From: Podocnemis expansa
Lineage: Eukaryota > Chordata > Testudines > Podocnemididae
Assembly: GCA_007922195.1 (NCBI GenBank)
Contig: ML682067.1
Span: 8,788,418 to 8,852,417 of the forward strand
DNA length: 64,000 nt
Direction: 5' to 3'
Part shown: positions 34,904-45,540 of the stretch, piece after piece
Position numbering within the stretch: position 1 is the first letter of the stretch
How the letters are laid out: every line of letters starts with the position of its first letter
The notes under the pieces: model-generated
The model's input: the letters and a program-made list of their open reading frames with translations, nothing else
Told to the model about the DNA's origin: nothing
Databases searched by the model: none
Program-made: the position numbers and the translations under genes

Positions 34904-35306
34904 GGGGTATGTCTACACTGGAGGCTCTGTTAAGTCGATTTAACAAGGTTGATTTAACATAGACCTTGTTAAGTCAACTCAGAGAGTCTACAATGGAAAC
35001 GCCTGTCAACTGCCTACGTCCACACCGGCAGATGCAAGGTTGACCCTTCCTTGTGGCCAGGAACTCTGGGAGGGGGCCTGGAGGCCAATTAAGTCAACTT
35101 AAGGACTCTTCTGCATCTACAGTGGCTTATGTCGACTTCATAAGGTTGACTTAAGCGTAAAGTCGACCTTAAGAGGTGGTGTTATTAAGTCAACTTAAGG
35201 AAGCGTTTAAGTCAATTTAATAAAAACCCACAGTGACCTACAATGGGTTTGTAGGCTGACTTAAGCTTCCTAAAGTCAACCTAAAGCTCTAGTGTAGACC
35301 TGCTCC
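34904..35306. mobile_element. Harbinger-type palindromic MITE
   Basis: It starts GGGGTATGTCTACACTGGAG and ends CTCTAGTGTAGACCTGCTCC, imperfect inverted repeats. The interior has many TTAAGTCGACTTAA-type palindromes. It lies directly upstream of the DIRS-like remnant. Confidence 0.7.
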
Positions 35307-35358
35307 ATATGATTAGGTCTTGTGGCCCATGGGCACTGCAGACAACGTGTGGTATCAG

Positions 35359-36170
35359 GTCTGCTTTCTGATTGCTGCCAATGCACCCTCCTGACTGTAA
35401 CCTTTCAGGTTTCTTTTTCAAAGGTCTGTATTACTGAGATAAGCCTGTGCCCATGGGAAGTTCAGTTCAAAATTTTGAAATGTTCATTTCAGTGCTACAC
35501 TGGGCTATGGTTCTAGAGCCTGGTTTATGGCAACTACTGCACTACTTAGATGATTTTTTCTTCACAGGTAGGGTGGATTCAGATAAATGTGAGAGTCTGA
35601 TTGACTCCTTCCTATCATCATTGGATAAACTAGGGGTACTCTAGTAGAGGAAAAAAGACACTAAGCTGACCTTCCTGGGGATTGGGTGAGACACATAAGT
35701 GCATGTATCTGGACTCCCTCTTGATAAGCTTTCGCAGCTACTGAGCTTGAATAGCAGGTGGCAAGAGGCCAAGAAAGTTATACTTCACACACTGCCATCT
35801 CCTATAGGTCACCTTAATCTTGTTTGTCAGATGGTGGCACCACGGTGGGCATTTTGCAGCTCGCTTTCAGTGGCCACTTCAGGAATACCAAGGTCTCACC
35901 ATTTTATAAGTGTTATCTAAAAAAATGAGAATTTGGGGTTATGGAAACAGTCTGAGCCCATGCTGTAAGGTTTCGTTGTAAAGGAATGAATGGACACTGA
36001 AGGCTGATTTTAACATCCACTCAGCTAATCTGGAATGAATATGGTTTGGAGGTTTTTACCAAAGCAGGTACTATGCTCAGAAGGGGGCATCTGCCTCATA
36101 CAGATAGGTCAGGCAGGTGGTGGTGTGGATCTGCAAGCACAGTATCATTTATTGGGCATAAAGGCTGGCT
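35359..36170 (+). pseudogene. DIRS-like retrotransposon reverse transcriptase, decayed
   Basis: One frame reads SAF*LLPMHPP...LSGFFFKGLYY...VPMGSSVQNFEMF...ALHW-like sequence into LLHYLDDFFFTGRVDSDKCE, where YLDD is the RT catalytic box with the surroundings typical of DIRS elements. After a frame change it continues LTFLGI-like, then SPIGHLNLVCQMVAPRWAFCS, another DIRS RT signature, and GIPRSHHF. In-frame stops at about 35370 and 35432 and shifts near 35641 show it is dead. It is cut by a hAT MITE at 36176. DIRS elements use tyrosine recombinases for insertion, but none is visible here. Confidence 0.7.
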
Positions 36171-36536
36171 TCTGCCAGAGGCATCGCTGACCCGGGGAAT
36201 GACCCGGGGCATGGGCCGAGGCCCTGCCCCCTGCCTGCAGGCCACACCCTCAGCCAGGGACAGGGCAGGGAGCGGCAGCAGCAGCTGTGGGGTTGCCCGG
36301 CCTTTGAAGGGGCCAGAAGCCACCACTGCTGCCACGGGTGGCTCGGCCATGGATCCCCGGCCAGGGACAGGGTCAGGAGTGGCAGCCATGGCCGCGAGCG
36401 GCTGGACCCCAGATCTCTGGCCCAATCTGGCCAGAGACCAGGAGAGGTGGGGCCCTGCCAGGATCTGGGGCACTGGCGCCAGCATTCGGGGCACAGGCCC
36501 CATGTGCCAGGCGCCAGCGACGCCCCTGGCTTCTGC
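36168..36536. mobile_element. GC-rich non-autonomous hAT transposon (MITE)
   Basis: The 353-bp element (36176-36528) has an exact 8-bp duplication GCTTCTGC at 36168-36175 and 36529-36536. Ends CAGAGGCATCGCTGAC and CCAGCGACGCCCCTG are inverted repeats and match those at 876-1328, as do inner blocks such as CCCTGCCCCCTGCCTGCAGGCC. It is non-coding; the 150-200 codon frames over it are artefacts. Confidence 0.87.
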
Positions 36537-36539
36537 ATT

Positions 36540-37625
36540 GTCCAACGTTCACAATTTACTTCAGAATCAAACCAATCCTGACATGGCACAGCAAGAGGGT
36601 TTCTTGGAAGCATATACTTGGTGGTTGCCTGGGAACTGGCACTGGGTGTAACTGTGTTTCACCTTGGGGAAAATTATTTTGAAAGTATAAATGAGTACAT
36701 TTGATACTTGGTGCCAAAAGGGACTTGGGGGCAGATCAAAAAATTTTTCTCAGGAGTAAAATTTATTTGAGCTGACATATTACAATTCATAGTGTGGCAG
36801 GGGACCATGGGCCAACAAGCTATGAGGCCAGTGAGATACCCAAATGTATATGTAGGCCATATCTGCACTTAAAATGTACGTTAACCCAGATATGTCACTC
36901 AGGGGTATGAAAAATCCAAACCCCTGAGTAACATAGTTAAGCCAACCTAACCCCTGGTATAAACAGCACAAGGTCAATGGAAGGCTCACATTAACTAAAA
37001 TGGAATAAAGTACTGGAAATTCAAGAGCTAATCACCTCAAACTGAGTAAGGCCAAATGATAGTTTCAAATCAGAAATAGCATACTTGGGAGAAGAACTAA
37101 ATTGACCTCAGATGACATCTTGTTTGATGAACCAAAATTCAGACAATGCTGAAACTGCATACTGAAGATAAAGAGGAAATTGACATGTTGAATTACATCA
37201 GCAAGTCCATACATAACTGAACAGTTGACACAATTCATCTATGACATCTTGTTCACAAGACCAAAGGGGTATATATACCAAAGCATGAAAGAGTTCAATG
37301 ATTTAAAGCACATTCTGACACAAGCTCCATTTCTGTAATTTTTTTAAACCATGATAGAGAACAAATTCAACACAGGCTTCAAAATGCCAGTTAGTTGCAG
37401 AGCTATAAAGCTACAAGTCTATGCTTATAATGGACGGTTTTACCCATTTCCCATAAGCTGTTATACTTCAAGATACTATAACAGCAACAGTTGTCAGGCA
37501 TATTAAATCTGTATTTGCACATAATGGAATTACAAGAATGGAAGTAAATGACAACACGCCACACATCCAGAATAGGGAATTCCTGGACTTTGCTAACATT
37601 TCCAAATTTCACATGGGACATCTAG
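36540..37625. other. Non-coding region with a MITE-like patch
   Basis: Around 36850-36985 a hairpin repeat (CACTCAGGGGTATGAAAAATCC with CCCCTGAGTAACATAG) resembles those at 61960 and 62925. The rest is AT-rich and unrecognised. Confidence 0.45.
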
Positions 37626-37627
37626 TT

Positions 37628-37700
37628 CCACAGAATCATAGAATCATTGGATATTAGGGTTCTAAGGGACCTCAGGAGGTCATCTGGTCCCAGGTATCTT
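37628..37700 (-). mobile_element. CR1 LINE 3' end, short
   Basis: CAGAATCATAGAATCATTGG..AAGGGACCTCAGGAGGTCATCTGGTCC is the reverse of the conserved CR1 3' terminus with its TGATTCTATGATTCT-type end. Confidence 0.7.
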
Positions 37701-37704
37701 CAAG

Positions 37705-37985
37705 ATAATGGATTAGCTGCTTGTTAGTTAGTTCGAACTAATCCACATTGTTAGTTCAAACTAACTACCCTTAGTTTGAACTTCTTAATTCAACTTAACT
37801 ACCCTTAGTTCAAACTTCTCAGTTCGAACTAAGCACCGGTACTTACTAGTTTGAACTAACCGTTCCTTAATTAGAACTAATTAATTTCTTAGTTCACACT
37901 AAGGAAAGGCCAATGTAGACTGGCACCAATTTAGTTTGAATTAAGCATCCTTAATTTGACCTAAATTGGCAGTGTAGATATAACC
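37705..37985. mobile_element. Harbinger-type palindromic MITE fragment
   Basis: Clustered TTAGTTCGAACTAA-type palindromes end with AATTGGCAGTGTAGATATAACC. It is followed by a Penelope fragment (AAAACTAACAAATTTATTTT) and the larger Harbinger element. Confidence 0.6.
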
Positions 37986-38409
37986 ATAAAAACTAACAAA
38001 TTTATTTTATTTTATTTAGTCGTTATGGCTATGTCTACACCGGGAATTTAGTTCAAATTAAGGAGGCATAATTCGAACAAAATTAGTCCCTGTCCACCCT
38101 GGCTTTCATCAGTTCAAATTAAGGAAAGCTAAGTTTGAACTACTAAAACCTGCCCTTTTGTTTGAACTAACAGTTAGTTTGAACTAACCCAATGAAGCTG
38201 CGTTACTTCGAACTAACCCTTAGTTTGAACCCAATGCAGTTCGACCTTCTTCCTCCCAGGGTGCATGGCACCAGGAAGGAAGTGCCTGCCTTGGCCAAAG
38301 CCCCTCCCCACGCTCACAGGCACACCCTGCCTGGACACTGTGCTGCGTACAGCCTGGGCAGCCTGGCAGAGGCCACTGCAGGGATGACAGAGGGCTCCTG
38401 TGTGGAGCC

Positions 38410-39988
38410 ACAAGGAGGTCCTCAGCATTTGGAGTGATGAGGAGATCCTCTCCTGGTTGCAGGGCTGCCACTGTACCTGGGAGATATGTGCCGAGATGTC
38501 CCATGCTCTGGCTGCCAAGGGCCACAGGCAGACGACAGAGCAGGTGCAGGTCAAAATCAAGGCCCTGGGCTAAGACTATGTCTTGGGCCAGGAGACAAGG
38601 CGGTGCCAGCTGGCAGCACATGCCATCAGCTGTCCCTATTACAAGGAGCTGAATAGCTTCCTGGGTGGGGAGCCCACCAGTCTCCCAGTTGGGAGCTTTG
38701 ACTCCACAGAGCCCCCCTCCAGGGCTGACCCCAGGAGGGGGACTCCGTGGATGAAGATGTCCTCCTGGATGTGGGTGACAGCAGCCACCCGGAGGGCACC
38801 CCACCAGCAGCTGCTCCAGTTGCCAGCCCGGAGCTCTTCCCTGTCCCCAAGAAGGGACCAGCCACCCCAGAAGAGGAAGAGCAGGAGGGAGAGGAGCCCC
38901 CTACACTGAAAAGGATACTGGAGAGGGGGCATCACGCTGGACCTCTGCAGCACCCATTGGTGAATGTTCCCTGCCACCCTCCATGATGGCAGGGCTGGGC
39001 CTGCCTGTGGCATTGGCAATGCAAGGGGACACATCCCAGAGATGGGAGAAGCATGGAGGCCCTCCTATTGGGCAGAAGGCCTGGGGACCGTGTAGCAGGA
39101 GGAACCTAGACCCTGTAGGGTGGGGGACTGTCACTGGCGGGGGGGGGGTAAGGGGAACCAGTGGTGTCAGCGTCAAGGGCAGACAGCATGCAGCCCACAC
39201 TGCTGGCATGTGGCTTCTGGAGATGAACTAGACGTAGGGCAGGCTGACTGCTGCTCACCACGGTGGGCACTGCACCTGACCTGGACAGCATGGCATGGCC
39301 ACACGTATCTTGGGGGCCCTGTCCCACAGGACACAAATTGGGAAGCAGGGGCAATAGTCAAGGCACAGCTGCTTCCTGCGGTCAGGCTGCGCACAGCACT
39401 AGCAAGCTAGCTGATGGGAATAACCCTGTTCTCTGCTTTCCTCCAGCAGCTCACACAGATACCCAATGTGCCACTCCTGGGAGCCCACCACCCCCCACCG
39501 GGTGGAGGAGGAGAGCCCACCTCATGAGGGACAAGTTCCTCTAGGACCTCATCTACCTGGGTCAGGTGGCCGAAGGGGACGTAGAGGCCCAGCACAAGCG
39601 GGTGGGCACCCCCCAGCTGGCTGCCCTAGCCCTGCTCCAGCAGTCCATCGACCTGGATGAGTGCCAGACCATGGCCCTGGAGTGGCAGAGCCATGCCGAG
39701 GTCATCCTCAGCATGGCCATCCGGGACTTGACGGCCAGCATCCTCCCACTGGCAGGCCACTTCGTTTCCCCCCTTCCCCCGCAGCTAAGGGTGCCACCTC
39801 TACTAGAAACCCTACTGTCCCTCACTGCCAGTGCCCCTGGACCCAGGGTGGCCCTGGGGAAGGCCAGGACATGCCCCCCAGGGCTCCAGCATTGTCCCCT
39901 CACCCTGACTTTCCCACCCTCCCAAGGCCCTGTTCTCCCCCAAGTCCCAAACCCTCTTACTGTCCCCAGACCCACTCACTGATCCCTT
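38410..39988 (+). pseudogene. Harbinger Myb/SANT-like DNA-binding gene, decayed
   Basis: From 38428 a frame reads WSDEEILSWLQGCHCTWEICA, then SHALAAKGHRQTTEQVQVKIKALG, a stop at the codon after LGG-type position (38571-38573), then DYVLGQETRR and CPYYKELNSFLGGEPTSLPV. This is the helical Myb/SANT-like domain followed by the C-P-(F/Y)-Y-xEL motif found in Harbinger accessory proteins. The tail (about 39545-39760) reads KRVGTPQLAALALLQQ-like helices. An internal stop and frame changes mark it as a pseudogene. A poly(A) signal AATAAA follows at 39992. Confidence 0.6.
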
Positions 39989-39991
39989 GTA

Positions 39992-39997
39992 AATAAA
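39992..39997 (+). terminator. Poly(A) signal of the Harbinger Myb-like gene
   Basis: AATAAA followed by a T/G-rich stretch (TTCTCTTTTGTCTGG). It faces a minus-strand AATAAA at 40031-40036. Confidence 0.55.
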
Positions 39998-40030
39998 GTC
40001 TGTTACACTGTTCTCTTTTGTCTGGTGGTT

Positions 40031-40036
40031 TTTATT
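40031..40036 (-). terminator. Poly(A) signal of the Harbinger transposase
   Basis: TTTATT on + is AATAAA on -, about 150 bases after the transposase stop codon. Confidence 0.5.
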
Positions 40037-40187
40037 GGTTTGGGGATGGGGAGGGGGCAGAAGAGTGGGGTTAGGTGGGGGGCAGGCATGGCTGGGTAGG
40101 GGTGGTAAGGGTGCCTGGTGGCAGGCCCAGCCCTCAGCCCTCCTTGCTGAGTAACTGGTTCTTCGGTGCCTCCCGGATGCCGATCGC

Positions 40188-40541
40188 TCACTGCTGGGCT
40201 CTCTGCATATGGGGCAAGGCCTCAGGCTGCTCAAAGCACCCAGCAAGGTGTTCATCTTCAGCCTCCCAGACGTTGGGGACCCTCTCCCTGTGTAGTTCAC
40301 ACAGGTTGTGAAGCATGACAAACTCGGGGATGGTACACTCGGCGAGGTGGAGGCATGTCAGGAGAGCCCTCCAGTGGACTTTGAGCTGTCCAAAGGTGTG
40401 CTCCATGAGCTGGTGGTACCTGTTGGGCCTCCTGTTAAACAGCTCCCTGCTGGCATCCATGTGGCCCATGTAAGGCTTCATGAGCCAGGGGAGCATGGGG
40501 TAGGCAGCATCTCCGATGAGGATGAGCACCCCAAGGGACAT
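40188..40541 (-). pseudogene. PIF/Harbinger transposase C-terminal fragment
   Basis: An open frame of 117 codons reads LILIGDAAYPMLPWLMKPYM, FNRRPNRYHQLMEHTFGQLK and HNLCELHRERVPN. These match the second Asp (GDxxYP) and the Glu (E-x-xFGQLK) regions of the HARBI1/PIF DDE nuclease domain and its C-terminal helix. The N-terminal half with the first Asp and helix-turn-helix is missing: upstream sequence runs straight into the palindromic subterminal repeats, so the frame starts inside the domain. It would be inactive. Confidence 0.8.
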
Positions 40542-40660
40542 GCTAGTTCAATTTAGGTTTCTGGTGGCGAAGTTTGAACTAAGGTAGTTAGAATTAACAA
40601 AAATTAGTTCAAACTAACTTAGTTTGAACTAGCATTCTCAAGTGTAGACATAGCTTAAGT

Positions 40661-40715
40661 GCCTTCAGACTCCTTGCTTCTTTTGCTGGACTAGACTAAA
40701 CACAGCTGACCCTTT
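40661..40715 (-). repeat. Penelope-like terminal fragment
   Basis: AAGTGCCTTCAGACTCCTTGCTTCTTTTGCTGGACTAGACTAAACACAGC is the reverse of the Penelope end at 46104; it is the right arm of a foldback split by the Harbinger element. Confidence 0.5.
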
Positions 40716-41061
40716 GGAAATGGATACAAGGAAAGATCTACATTTAGCACTTCTCAACTACAGAGCTACATTATTGCAATGTGGAAAGTTACTTGCTAAA
40801 TTCCTCTACGACAGATGAATAAATACTTCATTGCTATATATAAGTCAAAAAGAAAGGATAACCAAGGAGTCTGTAATAGTGAAGAGACTGGGAAAGCACA
40901 CTCGAACATCATAGTAAAATAAGGGAGCAATACCTCTGTCATAGTTAAAAACAGATAGAATTTGGCAAGATGGGTACTAGCTCATCAAATCTTCAGTGAT
41001 CAAAGAAAAATCCATGGACAATGGCAAAATCATAGAATTTTTTTCATATAATCATAAACAT

Positions 41062-41945
41062 CTACTCAAGATACTGGACAACTTGGCCAAGCCAAGTTCT
41101 TCTACCCTGCATGAAAGTCCATTGTATGATCTTTGGTTGTGCTGTGGTCTCTTTCATTACCCAATCCATTCCCAGTAAAAAGCTCATGGGTGACAGATGA
41201 CATCCTGAATCCAGTGGTAACTTGGATGGCTTAGTCTGTTCACTATTATACTTTACTTGGTATGTAATTGTCACAGAAACTCTGAAAGATATTCAATAAA
41301 TTTCTGAGAGATTCCACAGTGATGTAGCAACTTCTATAAAAAACTGTTTTATCCGCTGCATTAAAGGGTTTTTTGGGGGGGAAAAAAAAACCTTTAAAAT
41401 TCACATACAGCTATGACTGCCATTCAGTCAACAGATTTATGATGATATGTATTGCTACTTTTTGATCTCTACATGATTTCTCTTGCTTGTTCTTGTTGCA
41501 GTCTTGAGCCTACTGCTTTCTTTATTCTGTAGACTAGAAAATAATGTATGTAAATATCTTACTTGGGATAGACAGCAATCGAATGCCCTTTCATTTTTTG
41601 AACTGACTGCCATCTCATTTCTTTGCCAGCTTTATTATGACCCTTTTCCTACTCGTTTGGTATTTTTAATTCTTCCATATCTTTTGCAAGAAACCTATCA
41701 GAATGCCTACTCTGTTCTTCAAGTCTGCCTTAAGAACTTCCATTGGGATTCTACCCCAACCTGATGCCTTTTCATTTTCTAATCAATTGACTGCCCTCTT
41801 TACTGCTACTGTGATAGGACATATTTTGACATCCAGATCTTTATCTCAGTCTAAGGGATTAGCCAATGACTCAGTATTTAGTAGTTGACTAAGATACCAT
41901 GTCCATCTACTTAATTGTTCTGATGCCTTGTTTTCATTGTTAAGT
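41062..41945 (-). pseudogene. LINE reverse transcriptase fragments, decayed
   Basis: On the minus strand, 41480-41945 reads RWTWYLSQLLNTESLANPLD, then LENEKASGWGRIPMEVLKAD and further RT fingers with stops. 41062-41274 reads GCHLSPMSFLLGMDWVMKET followed by IQWTF, the palm segment of a non-LTR RT with the WxMK..T..IQWT signature. The clade is probably RTE-like but I cannot assign it. Stops and shifts throughout show an old copy. Confidence 0.55.
41361..41399. repeat. Near-perfect hairpin of homopolymers
   Basis: TTAAAGGGTTTTTT, then G7 and A9 and CCTTTAA, can fold as a short hairpin. No known element assignment. Confidence 0.4.
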
Positions 41946-42641
41946 TGCCCTCATTATCTTGAACTGGTTGGTTAGTGTTATTTTTCTTCCTAACAGCTAT
42001 CTAATGATGTTGTACAGTATCTTTATGGCATTTTGTGCTGCAACAGTTTGTTCATCTATTGTTCATCTATAGAACTCTTTTTGGGTTCTTTGTTCTTTAC
42101 AGTATAGTCTTCCTGCAGTTACTTTATCTGTGCTTTTGCCTGATTTAGTTTGTTATGTTTGTGTCTCTATTTTCTTCCTTGTAGTCTCAGATAATTTGTT
42201 GTAGTGTTTCCTCATAAATCTCACACTTCATTTCCTTTACCTGTTTCCATTTGCATTCTACTGTTCCACCATTTTAAGGAACATAGTTATTTATTTTTTA
42301 CAGTAATTCTGAACTCTTGTTGCATGATCATCTGCTCTAGCTTGCAGACAATGTTTGTTTTTTGGATTTTTCTTTGTTCTTATCTTTACTTCCAATTCAG
42401 TAACCACTTCTGTGTAGTTTGTTCCCACATCTGTCCCATTCTTGCTGTACATATCTAAAGTTCTTCCCCATTTGTGCTGAACTGTAGTGTGGTCAATTTT
42501 GTATCTTCTTCTGTGATCTGGTGACCTCTAAGTTACCGTATGATTGGTGTGGTGAAGGAGGATGTCCAAGTAGTTCATTCCACAAAAAAAAATCAAAGAT
42601 TTTACTGTTTTTCTTTATTTCACAGTGCCTTGTTTCCCCAT

Positions 42642-42740
42642 CAGGGCCATAACTAGGGTGTGGCAACCAGGGCTTTGCCCGGAGAGGCTCTGTTTTGCCA
42701 TTCAATCAAAGGGTGCGTTCAGCACTGCTTGCTCCTGGTG
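42642..42740. mobile_element. Probable truncated hAT element
   Basis: The start CAGGGCCATAACTAGGGTGTGGCAA matches the start at 32871. The opposite end is not identifiable. Confidence 0.4.
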
Positions 42741-42954
42741 CCACTAGTTCTAAGAGTGTGTTCCATTCAAGGTGCACACCAAGCACTGAAATACTTGGTT
42801 CCAGTGCTGTTCCCCATAATTACTTCTCTGCAAGTTGTTTGCTCTCTACTTTAGCATTCATCTCTCCAATTACTAGAAAGAGGACACCAATAACAATTTC
42901 TGGGACTGACATGGAAGAGGCCTGATACTTCATATATCCTGGCATTACTGCCAA

Positions 42955-44195
42955 GTTCCAAAGAGGCAGCCATGTTAGCCTAGTAAAGCAAAGACCGCAA
43001 GGAGTCTTGTGGCACTTGAGACTAACAGATTTATTTATCGCATGAGCCTTTGTGGGAGAAAATCCTACTTCATCAGACGCTTTGAAGAGGGGGAACTTAT
43101 GGAATTGGATGAAAATAAATGCAAGGGAGTGCAATACATGGGATCAGGTCATACTGCAACAGCAAGTCAGCATTTGTAAGGATTCAAACTCTAGGAAACA
43201 GCACACAGAGGAAGGGTGAAGTCAAATTACCTGTTATAATGTGAAAAGAATCCATAATCACAATTAAGTCCTGCTTTCACACTATCTAATTTACATATTA
43301 GTTTGATTCCTGCTGTTTCTCTTTCAAGTCTTGATGTCCCCTTGATTTTCTTGAGGACCATCATTAACAAATCATTAATGGAGTGATTAGAAAGATGGAA
43401 GTGCTCAGCAACTTTTTGTGTGTGTGTTGTGATTTCTGATGTCAGTTTTGTGTGCATTTATTCTTCTGCATAGGGACTGTCCTGTTTCTCCAATGTATAA
43501 GGTGTGGGGGCGTTTCTGGCACATGATGGCATAAATCACATTAGGGGATGAGCAGGTGAAGGACCTTTTGATGGAGTAGCAGGCTTGATTAGGTCCTATG
43601 ATGGTGTCTTTTGTGCAGATATGTGGACAAAGTTGGCAGCGTGGTTTGTTGCAGGGATATGTGCCTGCTCTAATGTTTCTGTTGTTAGGTCTGTAGTCGC
43701 TGGTGAGTATCTGTTTATGGTTTGGGGGTTATCTGTAGGCAAGGAGAGGTCTGTCTCCCAAGGCTAGAGAGAGAGTGAGGGGTCATCTTTTAAAATAGGC
43801 TGGAGGTCCTTAATGATCTGTTGTAGAGATCTGACTTGAGGGTTGTCTGTGGTGACCACTGGTGTTCTATCATTTTCTTTTTTGGGCCTTTCCTGTAGTA
43901 GTTGACTGTGGGGTACCAATCTAGTCCTGTCAATCTGTTTCTTTACTTCTCCAGGTGGGTACCGTAGTTTAAGGAAAACTTGATAGACATCCTGAAGATG
44001 TCTGTCTCTGTCTGAGGTATCACAGCAAATGCAGTTATATCGTAGGGGTTGGCTGTAAACAATGGATCATGTGGTATGTTTAGGATGGAAGCTCGAGGGA
44101 TGTAGATAACTATACCAATGAGTAGGTTTTCGGTATACAGTGGCGGTGATGTGTCCATCCCTAATTTGTACTGTAGTGTCCAAAAAGTGGCATTA
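42955..44195 (-). pseudogene. Penelope-like retroelement: RT end, linker, GIY-YIG endonuclease and 3' end
   Basis: Reading the minus strand from 44195: FLDTTVQIRDGHITATVYRK, PSSFHPKHTT, IVYSQPLRYNCICCDTSDRD, LRYPPGEVKKQIDRTR, then CQLCPHI and NVIYAIMC..HTLYIGETGQSLCRRINAHK with HFHLSNHSINDLL. This is the order of a Penelope-like element: the end of the RT, a Cys-rich linker, and the GIY-YIG endonuclease (VIYAI..LYIG), which nicks DNA for target-primed insertion. Frameshifts near 43430 and elsewhere kill it. The 3' untranslated end carries the terminal module (42955-43080) that recurs alone elsewhere in this window. Confidence 0.8.
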
Positions 44196-44204
44196 TTATA
44201 AGTA

Positions 44205-44760
44205 TGAGAGGTGGAACAGATGAAGGCATTAAAGCCAGAATAGCAAAAGCCAGATAGGCCTTCATAATTCTTATTAAGTCACCCTAGAGAAACAGAAATT
44301 TTGCTCTTCAAATTAGACTGACTCCTTAACACTATTGTAAAACTGGTCTTAATGTATGGTGTTAAAACTTGGAGATTTATTAAGACCTCATTAAACTCCA
44401 ATTTTTCATAAAGAGATGCCTTAGACAATTTCTCTGGAAAAAAATAACCCAAAGAACTCTGGAGGAGGATGAAACAAGGCATTACAGAACAAAAATGGAG
44501 ATGATTACGATATATATGAGGAATGACCTGAACAACATAAGACAGGGGCTAGACTGGAACCCCTAGCAATGAGGTACAACATGGAAATACACAGTAGAAA
44601 TTAAACTGAAAACCATCAAAATGGCATGGAAGAAGTGAACACTGCAGAAAGGGACCATCAAAGATGGAAGGCCGTAATGAAGGCCATATGCTCTGCATAG
44701 AGTAAACAAGCATAAATCAAAACAAATGATTTTTTTTAGCAGAGAAAGGCATTACAAGAA
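44205..44760 (+). pseudogene. LINE ORF2 C-terminal fragment, decayed
   Basis: With stops, the + strand reads IKARIAKARQAFIIL, KTGLNVWC.NLEIY, FIKRCLRQFLWKKITQRTLE, and MRNDLNNIRQGLDWNP, then VEIKLKTIKMAWKK. These follow the post-RT region of non-LTR elements of the same general type as the fragment at 41062-41945 (GAETW-like box, then WGWIGHTLR/ALxWNPQG-like). Identity is by motif order only. Confidence 0.5.
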
Positions 44761-44769
44761 TTAACAGCT

Positions 44770-45310
44770 GGAGACTGAAGCCAGACAGTTTCAAATAAGG
44801 AATAAGGCACACATTTTTAGCAGACAGTCATTAACCACTGAAACATACTACCCAGGGAAGTAGTCAGGACCGTCCCTATGGGTGGGCATGGCCCAGGTCC
44901 AAACAGCCTATCAGGGCCCCCACCACCTCCTCAGTGCAGGGCAGAGGGCAGGGCAGGGTGGTCTGGCTCCAAGGCTGGGCCCCGTGCTTCCACTCTCCTC
45001 CTAGGCCAACTTGCTGCTGACGCCAGCACAGAGGTGGGGAGAGGGCAGCACAGGGCCTGCCAAACCATAGGGCCTGCCAAACCATGGGGCCCAGGGTGAC
45101 TGCCCCACTCACCCCTCACAGGGATGGCCCTGGAAGTGGTGGATTCTTCATCCCTAGAGATTTTTCAAAGCAAGACTGGATGCCTTTTTGAATGATATAC
45201 TTAGCCAAACACAAGTTTTTAGGCTCAATATAGGAGTAACTGAGTGGAATATAAGGGTAACTGGGTGATATAGAAAATCAGGCCAGATGATTTAATGGTC
45301 TTTTTACCAT
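44770..45310 (+). mobile_element. CR1 LINE 3' fragment, split by a hAT MITE
   Basis: Before the MITE it reads FLADSH..PLKHTTQGS; after it, VVDSSSLEIFQSKTGCLFE, the conserved C terminus of CR1 RT. The tail ends with CAGGCCAGATGATTTAATGGTC. The hAT element 44865-45132 interrupts it. Confidence 0.7.
44857..45140. mobile_element. GC-rich non-autonomous hAT element
   Basis: The 268-bp element (44865-45132) starts CAGGACCGTCCCTATGGG and ends CTCACAGGGATGGCCCTG, inverted repeats. Flanks GAAGTAGT (44857-44864) and GAAGTGGT (45133-45140) agree at 7 of 8 bases. It splits a CR1 reading frame at the same site, confirming insertion. Confidence 0.85.
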
Positions 45311-45345
45311 TAAACTGTGAATAATATAACACAGGGCTCACCATA

Positions 45346-45540
45346 CCAAATCAAACCACTAGTCGCTCTAATGCAGCATCTTATCCGACAATGACCAATA
45401 CCAGGTACTTCAGCAGAAGGAGCACAAAACCCATGCAGTGGATTGGAAATCTATCCATTGCCAATAAGGAATTATTAAGAAGGTGACTTAGCCTTCAGCA
45501 CTAGGATTTGTATCCCTTCCAAAATCCTGTTTTATTTTGA
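45346..45540. repeat. Interspersed repeat, possibly CR1-type
   Basis: The order CCAAATCAAACCACTAGTC, GACAATGACCAATACCAGGT, TTCAGCAGAAGG resembles a common amniote repeat with GGCCAATACCAGATGCTTCAG. Family not certain. Confidence 0.35.

Larger units (their letters stand above)
38023..40657. mobile_element. Harbinger (PIF) transposon with two decayed genes
   Basis: TTA flanks both sides (38023-38025 and 40655-40657). The ends are GGCTATGTCTACACCGGG on the left and AGTGTAGACATAGC on the right. Subterminal TTAGTTTGAACTAA-type palindromes occupy 38040-38240 and 40545-40640. The GC-rich body holds a Myb-like gene on + and a transposase C-terminal piece on -, converging at 40000. It lies inside a Penelope foldback, whose arms are at 37983-38020 and 40657-40715. 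The transposase N-terminal part is absent, so it is internally deleted. Confidence 0.75.

Noticed and set aside
36046..36651. 201-codon frame on +
   Set aside because: Most of it is the hAT MITE at 36176-36528 joined to decayed DIRS sequence.
38220..38804. 194-codon frame on -
   Set aside because: Antisense to the Myb-like gene; no similarity of its own.
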